Positions 1 through 7,242 of a stretch of DNA of 64,000 bases are shown one piece after another. The notes beneath the pieces are model-generated. The model ran no database searches. It saw only the letters and a program-made list of their open reading frames with translations, and was not told where the DNA came from. The position numbers and the translations under genes are program-made. Source of the DNA: Roseibacillus sp. (GTDB taxonomy: Bacteria; Verrucomicrobiota; Verrucomicrobiia; Verrucomicrobiales; Akkermansiaceae); assembly GCA_022448985.1 (NCBI GenBank), contig JAKVCR010000027.1, positions 1-64,000 on the forward strand, in the 5' to 3' direction. The stretch's first letter is position 1; each line of letters starts with the position of its first letter.

Positions 1-1
1 A

Positions 2-388
2 GGGAAGGTCCTCTTCGAGCAGCGCTGTGCCCTGTGTCACAGGAGTGGGCAGGATGGAGCGGGACCGGATCTGGCGACCCTGCGCAACAAGGGCGCCCCG
101 ATGCTGCTGGAAAACCTGCTCGCGCCGGACCGTGAAGTGGCTCCGCAGTATTCGCTTTGGGAAGTCCACCTGCAGGATGGAGCAACGCTGGCGGGTGTGA
201 TCTCGGAGGAGAATACCAGGGAATTGACCCTCTGGTTCGCGGACGGGACCTCGCGCAAGGTCGCGCGGGGGGAGATCACGAAGCTGGTGAACCTGAACCG
301 CTCCCTCATGCCGACTGGGCTTGAGGGTGGATTGAATCTGCAGGAGATGGCAAACCTGCTGGCCTATATTACGGATGGGGGGGAGTGA
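2..388 (+). CDS. C-terminal part of a PVC-type heme-binding domain protein (partial)
   Basis: The reading frame is open from the left edge, so only the C-terminal 128 residues are present. They begin with a CALCH sequence, the CxxCH site for covalent heme c attachment, followed by a DGAGPDL stretch. They end with LMPTGLEGGLN and a helix reading LLAYI. This order matches the C-terminal cytochrome-like domain found at the end of large Pirellula/Verrucomicrobium-type proteins (TIGR02603-like), which usually also carry a membrane-bound dehydrogenase or propeller region and act in the periplasm. The upstream domains lie outside the window, so the substrate is unknown. Heme-domain assignment is confident; the full protein type is inferred. 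Confidence 0.85.
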   Translation, partial: GKVLFEQRCALCHRSGQDGAGPDLATLRNKGAPMLLENLLAPDREVAPQYSLWEVHLQDGATLAGVISEENTRELTLWFADGTSRKVARGEITKLVNLNRSLMPTGLEGGLNLQEMANLLAYITDGGE

Positions 389-480
389 ATTTCAGTCCAG
401 CGGGAATTGGGCGTCTTGAAGCAAGGCTCTTTCGAGCGCAGGATTTCACTGATATTCGGGGAGATCTGTCCTTGCCGGTC

Positions 481-512
481 GTGGGGGGTGATCTCACAAT
501 TCAAGCCCCCAC
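481..512. promoter_or_regulatory. Inverted repeat just before the WXG100-like gene
   Basis: GTGGGGG at 481-487 pairs perfectly with CCCCCAC at 506-512 across an 18-base loop. It lies between the heme-domain stop (388) and the ATG at 525. No T-run follows, so a simple rho-independent terminator is unlikely. It could be a leader hairpin or operator for the locus at 525-5476. Nothing else was recognised in 389-524, and no clear Shine-Dalgarno sequence precedes the ATG. Confidence 0.3.
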
Positions 513-524
513 CCCACCACAGCT

Positions 525-797
525 ATGGCCCAGGCAATAATGGATCCGGACGAAGTCCGGCGGTTCGCCAAGGAACTGAAACGATTTAATGATGAGCTTC
601 AGGTGAAGGCCTCTTCCCTGCAGTCCCGGTTCACTGCCCTGGGGGATACCTGGAAAGACCAGGAGAACCAGAAGTTCGCGGAGGAATTTGTCGGGACGAT
701 GAAGGCCTTGAAGAAATTCATCGAGGTTTCCGAGAAACACACACCCTTCCTTTTGCGAAAGGCGCAACGGATCGAGGAGTATCTCGATCAGCGCTAG
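525..797 (+). CDS. WXG100-like small helical protein (candidate ESX-like substrate)
   Basis: This 90-residue protein has the length and layout of the WXG100/ESAT-6 family: two predicted amphipathic helices joined by a turn containing W43-K44-D45. The classic motif is W-x-G, so this is a W-x-D variant. It continues with F51 and F55, the spacing usual after the turn tryptophan. No signal peptide or membrane segment is visible. The canonical YxxxD/E secretion tail is not obvious; the C-terminus reads RIEEYLDQR. It is the first gene of a tight run ending with an FtsK/SpoIIIE ATPase, which is the typical genetic partner. Family members usually form dimers and are exported by the ATPase. Assignment rests on motif, size and context; a start at 540 (second Met) is possible. 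Confidence 0.7.
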   Translation: MAQAIMDPDEVRRFAKELKRFNDELQVKASSLQSRFTALGDTWKDQENQKFAEEFVGTMKALKKFIEVSEKHTPFLLRKAQRIEEYLDQR

Positions 798-820
798 GCC
801 AGCAGTCACCCCGTTTTCGC

Positions 821-1390
821 ATGGATCGGCAGGCCAAGGTCACATCGGTTGACGCGCTCACCACATTTCGCTCAAGCCTGATCATCTACATGGGCTCGGT
901 GGGGAATGCCCTGGACGAAGTGCGTGACGAAGTGCGTCGCATGCGGACCTGGTTGCAGGTGGATCAGCGGGCTCACTGGGGTGGACAGCTGAAACGTCTG
1001 CGCAAGCAGCTTGAGCAGGCCGAGGCCGAGTTGTTCACCTCACGGCTCAGTTCCATGACAAGCCACAGCGCGGCGCGGCAGATGGCGGTGACGCGGCTCC
1101 GACGCATGGTGCGGGAGACGGAGGAAAGGGCCAAGGCGTTGCAGAAGTGGATTCGGAATTATGACAGCCTGGTCGAGCCCCTGCTCAAGAAGCTGGATGG
1201 CATGCAGCACTTTGCGGCTCATGATCTGCCCAAGGCAGTCTCCTCCCTTGCGCAGGCAGAGCGGACCCTTGACGATTACGCCCGCATCGCCCCGGAGGGC
1301 GGAGGGAATGAAGGACCCGGCGCGGCGGAAGAGGCCAAGGAGGAGAGGGCAGAGAGTGGTGCTGCCCCGGAGGAAGGGGGGGAGGGATGA
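821..1390 (+). CDS. Helical hypothetical protein of the ESX-like locus
   Basis: This 189-residue protein has no recognised domain. Residues 10-160 are predicted almost entirely helical, rich in Arg, Glu, Leu and Gln, with coiled-coil character around 55-115. An HWGG segment at 52-55 resembles a WXG turn but is not in the same register as in the small neighbours. The last 35 residues are acidic, Gly/Ala/Glu-rich and probably disordered. No signal peptide or transmembrane segment is seen. It starts 23 bases after the WXG100-like gene and overlaps the next gene by 4 bases (ATGA), so it is probably co-translated with them. It may be a further substrate, a chaperone or an adaptor for the ATPase. 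Confidence 0.65.
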   Translation: MDRQAKVTSVDALTTFRSSLIIYMGSVGNALDEVRDEVRRMRTWLQVDQRAHWGGQLKRLRKQLEQAEAELFTSRLSSMTSHSAARQMAVTRLRRMVRETEERAKALQKWIRNYDSLVEPLLKKLDGMQHFAAHDLPKAVSSLAQAERTLDDYARIAPEGGGNEGPGAAEEAKEERAESGAAPEEGGEG

Positions 1391-1602
1391 GTGCGAGAGC
1401 GAGTGCAGTGAAACTCACCAAGTCGACCAAGGCCTTCCTGCAGAGTTGGGACCGTGTGAAAACCCACTGGCGGGACAGCAGGCAGCGGGAGTTCGAAAAG
1501 GACTTTATTGAGACGCTTCCCGACGATATCTCGGCAGCCATCCGGGTAATCGAGGAGATCGACAAGATTTTAACCAGAGCCCGGCGCGATTGTGAGGACT
1601 AG
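1387..1602 (+). CDS. Second WXG100-like small protein
   Basis: This protein of only 71 residues contains W28-R29-D30, then F36 and F40. The spacing (W to first F eight residues, to second F twelve) is identical to W43/F51/F55 of the protein at 525-797. It is therefore a probable paralogue or heterodimer partner, as in EsxA/EsxB pairs, although it is short for the family (about 100 residues). Both helices are charged and no signal peptide is present. It overlaps the preceding gene by 4 bases and the following ATPase gene by 11 bases, which suggests translational coupling. The family link is an inference from the motif and context; overall sequence identity to the first small protein is low. 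Confidence 0.6.
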   Translation: MSARASAVKLTKSTKAFLQSWDRVKTHWRDSRQREFEKDFIETLPDDISAAIRVIEEIDKILTRARRDCED

Positions 1603-4600
1603 AATCGGAGTCAGCAGGGGTCTGGAACTCGCCAATGGGCTGGCCGAGGCAATCAGGGAGTTTTCGGAGCGCGAAGAGATCGCGGCAAAGGAGCGGCGCA
1701 CCAGGAACTTTGCGGCCAAGCGGGCCTTCGAGCAGGGATGCGAGAAGGAGAAGGAATCGCTGGAGACAGCCATCGCGGAGGCGGAGACGAGGTCGGTCGC
1801 TGAGAAGGAACACGCCGAGGCCCGTCACGCGGCGAGGGCGGAGTGGATTGAGCGAGCGCTGCCTTCCAGCAAGCGCCTGTTGTCCAAGCGGGCTGAGGCC
1901 CTGAAAGGCAAGACAGCCTCCGAGTTGCAGGTCCAGGCCGTAACCGACAAGGTGACCCGGCAGGCGTCTCTGGAAAAGCTGACCGAAATGTACGAGGGGC
2001 TGCACGCCGAGCTGGGGCAGGAGGAACAGAATCTCCAGAAGTTACAGCGCCGGAGCAGAGGAGCGATGCGAGGTTATCCGCGTTTCCAGAAGAAGCTCAA
2101 CCAAGCCTACGGAGAATCTCTCGAGGTAGGAGAGGTGGACCTCTCGGGACAGACGCCGGACTTCCTGGAACGTGTGCGGAAAGGAGTGGCGCAGGGTGAG
2201 GAGAAGCTGGCCCTGTTCAGGAAGAACGGCCTGGCGCGATTGCTGAGCTTTTTTCCCTGGTGGCTGTTGCTGGTCCTGGGATGGGGGGGCGCTATCTACC
2301 TTTCCAACTTCTGGGGAGAAGGGGAAGCGGACTGGGTCCTGGCTGGCGGAGTGGCCGGGGGCACTGTTTTTCTCATTTTCGTACTGCAATTCACTACAGG
2401 CCGCGGAGCAGAGCCCGCGGCCCAGGCGGTGGCGGAGCAGATCGAGAGGGCCCGGCGCGCCTCGGTCGTCTGTTCGGAGCGGATCGCGCAGCGCTACCAG
2501 GAGGAGCAGGAGCATCTCTCTGCGGAGGAGGCCGCGGGGGAGAACCGGTGGGTCCAGGCCGACGAGGCCGCGAGTCGGCTGCGGGAAGAGGGTGGCCGCC
2601 GGATCGAGGAAAAATACCAACGGGCCCGGACCAGGAATGATGAGATGCGTGAACGCATCGTGGGTCCGTTTAATTCCCTTCATGAAGGCCGCCTGGAGGA
2701 GTTGCGTCAGGGGTCCGCCGATCGAATTGCCAGGTTACAGGCGGAATACGATGAGGCGGTGGAGGAAGTGGAAACGACCTACGAGGGGAGACGGAACGAG
2801 ATGGAGGCGGAGTGGACCACGCGGGTGCAGTCGATCTACCAGGAAGCGGGGGCGATGGCGGAGTCGCTCGCGCCCCTTTCCCCGCCATGGGAGCGGAGCT
2901 ACCTGGAATGCTGGCAGCCCTCTGAGGAATTGCATGATGTGGCACGCTTCGGGCGAGTCTCAGTGGCCGGGAATACGCTGGCGGAAGAGGCCGAGCTGGG
3001 TCTGCCCGATGCGAGAGCGATCGAGGTTCCCATGGCCCTGCAGCTGCCCCACGATGGATCGCTGCTTTTCGAGACGGAGGGGTCGGGACGGGAAACCGCA
3101 ATCGGTGCGCTCAACAACATCATCCTCCGGTTGCTGGCCACCACCCCGCCGGGCAAGCTGAACTTCACCATCATCGACCCCGTTGGACTGGGAGAAAACT
3201 TTGCGGGAATCATGCACCTGGCCGACTACGAGGACAGTGTGATCGATGGGAGGATCTGGACGCAGCGGGGGCAGATCGAGGAGAAGCTGGGTGAGCTCAA
3301 CGAGCATATCGAGAAGGTGATCCAGATGTATCTCCGCAATGAGTACGAGACCATTACGGATTATAACGAGCAGGCGGGTAATATTGCGGAGAAGTATTAC
3401 TTCCTCGTTATCGCGGACTTTCCCGCGAGCTTTAGTGAGACGGCGGCCAAGCGCCTCCAGAGCATCGCGATGAGCGGGCCGCGTTGCGGGATCTATACCC
3501 TGATGCACTGGGATCACCAGCAGACCGGCGGTCCGGCTGAGCTCATGCCGGAGGTCCTGCGCGAGAACAGTATCCGTATTCGCGGCGAGGGCGAACGCTT
3601 CCTGATAGGTGCGGACGACAAGGAGGGGATGGCCCTGGAGTTTGATCCTGCGTCTAACCCCGAAATTGCGGTCGAGTTCATCCAGAAAATCGGTGCCAGC
3701 AGCATCGATGCGAACCGGGTGGAAGTGCCTTTCCAGCATGTCATTCCGAAGGAAGATGAGTTCTGGAGCAGCGACACTACCAGGGAGCTGAGAGTTCCCA
3801 TCGGGAGAACCGGAGCGACCAAGCTGCAGTATCTGGCGATCGGGAAGGGAACCCGGCAGCACGCCCTTTTTGCCGGCAAGACGGGATCCGGCAAGTCGAC
3901 ACTGTTTCACGTGATCATCTCGAATCTGTCACTCTGGTGCAGCCCGGACCAGGTGGAGTTCTACCTGGTGGACTTCAAGAAGGGGGTTGAATTCAAGTGC
4001 TATGCGGCGGCACGTCTGCCCCACGCACGGGTGGTGGCGATTGAGAGTGACCGGGAATTCGGTCTGAGCGTGCTCAAGCGGATCGACGAGGAGCTGAAGC
4101 GGCGGGGGGACATGTTCCGCAAGCTGGGGGTCCAGGATGTGGCAGGTTACAAGAAGGCTGGCGGGAGCGAGCCGGTGCCACGATCTCTCCTGATTATCGA
4201 TGAGTTCCAGGAGCTTTTCGTGGAGGACGACCGCATCGCACAGGATGCTTCTGTTCTTCTGGATCGTATCGTGCGGCAGGGTCGCGCCTTCGGCATTCAT
4301 GTTCTGCTGGGATCGCAGACCCTGGGTGGAGCCTACAGCATGGCCCGCACCACGATGGGCCAGATGGTCATCCGGGTAGCCCTGCAGTGCAACGAGTCGG
4401 ACGCCTATCTCATCATGGACGACTCCAACCCTGCTCCTCGCATGCTGACGCGGCCGGGAGAGGGGATTTACAACGATAGTGCCGGTGCCCTGGAAGCCAA
4501 CAGCCCGTTTCAGGTGGTTTGGCTGCCGGATGAGGAGCGGGACGAGTCTCTCCAGCAGGTGCTCAGGATTGCGGAGGAGAATTCCTATGAATGCTCTGTT

Positions 4601-5476
4601 CCCATTGTCTTTGAGGGGAACGCCCCGGCGGATGTCGACGAGAATGAGTTGCTGCACAGGCTCCTGCACGCCGAGTCGATTGAAACGACTGTTTCCAAGC
4701 GGTCGTGGTTGGGTTCTCCGAACTCCATCAAGGGGCCGACGGAGGCAACCTTCCATCGCCAGAGCGGAAACAATCTTATCGTGATCGGTCAGCGGGAGGA
4801 AGCGGCCCTGGCCATGCTGGCGGTCTCACTGGTCTCCCTTTCGGCCCAGTCCGGGAAGGACGGGATCAGGTTCATCGTGTGTGACGGAACCACTCCCGGG
4901 TCGTCAGAAGGAGCGTTCCTGCAGAGAGCGGTGGAAGCGGTGCCACATCAGGTGGAGGTCATCAAAAACAATGATCTGCCCCGGGTCATGGGCGAACTGG
5001 GCGAGGAAATGAAACGGCGGGCGGCGGACGAGGAGGTAGCCGCCAATGATCCGCCGGTCTTCCTGCTGATCCACAACCTGCAGAAGTTCAAGAAGCTTAA
5101 GCACGAGGATGACTTTGACTTCTCCTTTGACAGCGATGATGCGGGTCCGAACCCGGGGGCGCAGCTCAACGAGATCGTGACCGAGGGGACGAGTTATGGC
5201 CTGCACGTGATCGCGACGGTAGATACCTACAACAATCTCAACCGGTTCCTGAGCCGGAAGGCGCTCAGCGAATTCGAGATGAGGGTTATTTTCCAGATGA
5301 GCCAGAACGACTCGGCCGCCCTTGTGGACAGTCCGGCGGCAAGCAACCTCGGCCTGCACCGGGCCCTCTTCTACAACGAGCATGAAGGCTACCTGGAAAC
5401 CTTCCGGCCTTATGGTCTGCCCGGGAATGCCTGGCTGGAGGAGGCGGACAAGGAGCTCAAGAGGCTGGTTAGGTAA
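1592..5476 (+). CDS. Membrane-anchored FtsK/SpoIIIE-type ATPase, EccC/EssC-like
   Basis: This 1294-residue motor protein is predicted to power secretion of WXG100-type substrates. Residues 1-210 are highly charged and coiled-coil-like, where EssC proteins carry FHA domains. Two membrane segments lie at about 221-238 and 247-266. A second coiled coil covers about 275-430. Three ATPase-like modules follow. The first has a P-loop remnant ETEGSGRETA (494-503) and a FLVIADF strand (604-610). The second has a full Walker A, GKTGSGKST (762-770), and Walker B, LLIIDEF (866-872). The third is degenerate: VIGQREEAA around 1064-1072 and FLLIHN at 1157-1162. Start GTG at 1592 overlaps the small upstream gene. 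Three tandem modules behind two membrane helices fit EccC/EssC better than DNA-pumping FtsK, which has one module and a gamma domain. Function is inferred. Confidence 0.85.
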   Translation: MRTRIGVSRGLELANGLAEAIREFSEREEIAAKERRTRNFAAKRAFEQGCEKEKESLETAIAEAETRSVAEKEHAEARHAARAEWIERALPSSKRLLSKRAEALKGKTASELQVQAVTDKVTRQASLEKLTEMYEGLHAELGQEEQNLQKLQRRSRGAMRGYPRFQKKLNQAYGESLEVGEVDLSGQTPDFLERVRKGVAQGEEKLALFRKNGLARLLSFFPWWLLLVLGWGGAIYLSNFWGEGEADWVLAGGVAGGTVFLIFVLQFTTGRGAEPAAQAVAEQIERARRASVVCSERIAQRYQEEQEHLSAEEAAGENRWVQADEAASRLREEGGRRIEEKYQRARTRNDEMRERIVGPFNSLHEGRLEELRQGSADRIARLQAEYDEAVEEVETTYEGRRNEMEAEWTTRVQSIYQEAGAMAESLAPLSPPWERSYLECWQPSEELHDVARFGRVSVAGNTLAEEAELGLPDARAIEVPMALQLPHDGSLLFETEGSGRETAIGALNNIILRLLATTPPGKLNFTIIDPVGLGENFAGIMHLADYEDSVIDGRIWTQRGQIEEKLGELNEHIEKVIQMYLRNEYETITDYNEQAGNIAEKYYFLVIADFPASFSETAAKRLQSIAMSGPRCGIYTLMHWDHQQTGGPAELMPEVLRENSIRIRGEGERFLIGADDKEGMALEFDPASNPEIAVEFIQKIGASSIDANRVEVPFQHVIPKEDEFWSSDTTRELRVPIGRTGATKLQYLAIGKGTRQHALFAGKTGSGKSTLFHVIISNLSLWCSPDQVEFYLVDFKKGVEFKCYAAARLPHARVVAIESDREFGLSVLKRIDEELKRRGDMFRKLGVQDVAGYKKAGGSEPVPRSLLIIDEFQELFVEDDRIAQDASVLLDRIVRQGRAFGIHVLLGSQTLGGAYSMARTTMGQMVIRVALQCNESDAYLIMDDSNPAPRMLTRPGEGIYNDSAGALEANSPFQVVWLPDEERDESLQQVLRIAEENSYECSVPIVFEGNAPADVDENELLHRLLHAESIETTVSKRSWLGSPNSIKGPTEATFHRQSGNNLIVIGQREEAALAMLAVSLVSLSAQSGKDGIRFIVCDGTTPGSSEGAFLQRAVEAVPHQVEVIKNNDLPRVMGELGEEMKRRAADEEVAANDPPVFLLIHNLQKFKKLKHEDDFDFSFDSDDAGPNPGAQLNEIVTEGTSYGLHVIATVDTYNNLNRFLSRKALSEFEMRVIFQMSQNDSAALVDSPAASNLGLHRALFYNEHEGYLETFRPYGLPGNAWLEEADKELKRLVR

Positions 5477-5564
5477 TGGAATGCGGGGAGGGGTAACATG
5501 GTCCTCTCATCAGGGAGTGAAGGATGCTTGATAGCTGCCGGGGGGAAGGGTGTAGGATGAGGAC

Positions 5565-6788
5565 GTGAAGATGGTCCTGCCTTTCCTCCTGTGTTTCGTG
5601 GTCGTATGCGGATCTGCCCTGCCCGTGGGAGCGGAGGATGTCTGGCCGTCGTGGCGGGGTCTCCGGGGTGACGGATCCAGTCCCGACAAGGTGGTGCCCC
5701 TGAAATGGAGCGTGGAGAAGAACACGGTCTGGAAGACGCGCCTGCCGGGGAAGGGTCATGCCTCGCCCATCGTGTGGAAGGACGATGTCTTTATCGTGAC
5801 TGCGGTGGAGGACAAGCGACAACTGCTCTGCCTGGACCGCAGGAGCGGGAAGGTGAAGTGGTCCGAGACGGTATTGACCGCACCACAGGAACGCATTCAC
5901 CGGCGCAACAGCCTGGCCTCCTCCACTCCTGCCACGGACGGGGAGCAGGTTTACGTGAGTTTCCTGGATGGGCAGGACATGTGCGTGGCGGCCTACAGTC
6001 TGACTGGCAAGAGACGGTGGGAGAAACGACCGGGTGTATTCTCCAGCATGCACGGCTACTGCTCGAGTCCCATCCTCTGGAAAGACAAGGTGATCATCAA
6101 TGGAGATCACGATGGCGAGTCCTACCTCGTGGCCCTGGAGAAGAAGAGCGGGAAGGAAGTCTGGAAGACGATGCGAGCCAACCGGACCCGCAGTTACTGC
6201 ACCCCGGTGATCTGGACCATTGAGGGGCGCAACCAGATGGTTCTCGCAGGGGACAAGACGGTGGCAAGCTACGATCCCGATACCGGGAAACGGCACTGGG
6301 TAATCGATGGCCCCACCGACCAGTTCGTGGCTTCCCTGGTCTACAATGGAGACCTGCTCTTCATGACCTGCGGATTTCCGCAGCGGCACATGCTGGCAAT
6401 TGACCCGCGGGGATCGGGAAATGTCACCAAGTCACATGTCAGGTGGCGCACCCGGAAGGATCCTTCCTACGTGCCCAGTCCCGCCAGCATCGGGAAGTAT
6501 TTCGTGGTGGTCTCGGACAGCGGGAAGGCGAGTTGCCTGGAGGCCAGGACGGGGAGACTGGCCTGGAACAAACGGATTGGGCGCGAGCACGGTGCTTCCG
6601 CGGTCACGGTCCAGGGGCATGTCTGCTTTGTTTCAGAAAGCGGCGTCATGACCGTGATCAGGCCCGGTGAGGAATTCGTGGAGGTGGCCCGTAATACACT
6701 GGGCGAGGAGATGCACGCTTCTCCCGTGATCACGCAGGGCCAGTGGATCCTCCGGGGAGCGGAGCACCTGTTCTGTATCGGTCTATAA
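5565..6788 (+). CDS. Secreted PQQ-like beta-propeller protein
   Basis: This 407-residue protein has an N-terminal signal peptide of about 23 residues ending VGA-ED. The mature part opens with WPSWRGLRGDG, the typical start of PVC-group PQQ-like propeller proteins. Repeated blade motifs follow, of the form 'ALEKKSGKEVWK' and 'ARTGRLAWN'. Such proteins fold as a beta-propeller related to BamB and quinoprotein dehydrogenases, but this short form lacks recognisable PQQ or calcium-binding signatures, so an enzymatic role is unproven. It starts with GTG, with AGGA-like purines about ten bases upstream. It is not obviously part of the ESX-like operon, since 88 bases separate them. Two paralogues lie at 10339 and 20028. 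Confidence 0.8.
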   Translation: MKMVLPFLLCFVVVCGSALPVGAEDVWPSWRGLRGDGSSPDKVVPLKWSVEKNTVWKTRLPGKGHASPIVWKDDVFIVTAVEDKRQLLCLDRRSGKVKWSETVLTAPQERIHRRNSLASSTPATDGEQVYVSFLDGQDMCVAAYSLTGKRRWEKRPGVFSSMHGYCSSPILWKDKVIINGDHDGESYLVALEKKSGKEVWKTMRANRTRSYCTPVIWTIEGRNQMVLAGDKTVASYDPDTGKRHWVIDGPTDQFVASLVYNGDLLFMTCGFPQRHMLAIDPRGSGNVTKSHVRWRTRKDPSYVPSPASIGKYFVVVSDSGKASCLEARTGRLAWNKRIGREHGASAVTVQGHVCFVSESGVMTVIRPGEEFVEVARNTLGEEMHASPVITQGQWILRGAEHLFCIGL

Positions 6789-6790
6789 TG

Positions 6791-6844
6791 CCTTGGTGTG
6801 AACACTATTCGCGTGAATTCGCGTCCATACTGTTCACACCAAGG
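6791..6844. repeat. Perfect 14-bp inverted repeat upstream of the integrase remnant
   Basis: CCTTGGTGTGAACA at 6791-6804 is exactly reverse-complementary to TGTTCACACCAAGG at 6831-6844, separated by 26 bases. It lies directly after the propeller stop codon and two bases before the ATG of the integrase fragment. The arms contain TGTTCACAC, which recurs at 9028-9050. It may be a recombinase or regulator binding site, an element end, or a terminator for the upstream gene. Confidence 0.75.
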
Positions 6845-6846
6845 AC

Positions 6847-7023
6847 ATGTCCACCCTGTTTAGAAATGCGAATTCCCCGGTCTGGCGGGCACGGTATCAC
6901 GATCGAAATGGCAAGCGGGTGTCCCGCACAACGGGAACACGGTCAAAGCGCGAAGCACGCCGGATCGCTGAGGGATTCGAAGCAGGGGAGAATGGTCATA
7001 AAAACGGCGCGAACATTCAATGA
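6847..7023 (+). pseudogene. Truncated tyrosine integrase N-terminus
   Basis: The frame from ATG 6847 encodes only 58 residues before TGA at 7021-7023. It contains PVWRARYHDRNGKRVSRTTG followed by RSKREARRIAEGFEA. This matches the N-terminal arm-binding domain of phage-type tyrosine integrases, whose usual form is 'S-x-Y-W-x-A-R-Y-x-D-x-x-G-K-R-x-x-R-S-T-G'. Intact enzymes have about 350-400 residues and a C-terminal R-H-R-Y catalytic domain, none of which is found downstream. It is therefore a remnant of an integrated element. The remaining stretch 7024-7242 contains no gene I can support. Confidence 0.7.
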
Positions 7024-7242
7024 TGTCAGGGACCTGCCAAATCCTTCACGAGCCTTTTTTGATGAATCCCACCCAACGATCTTCCCATCGCCGCTTGAAA
7101 CTGAGCGGGCCTTTGCTCGGTGTGGCGGTCCTGGCCGGCATGATAGTGTGGTTTGGAAGCGCCATCTCCGCGGCGGCGGGATGGGTCATCGCGGCGCGCG
7201 AGGACAACGTCCCTGCCGGGATACCAGCTCTTAGCGCGATTC

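Noticed and set aside
1592-5476. Chromosome-segregation FtsK
   Set aside because: Three ATPase-like modules, only two membrane helices, no gamma DNA-binding domain, and WXG100-like neighbours.
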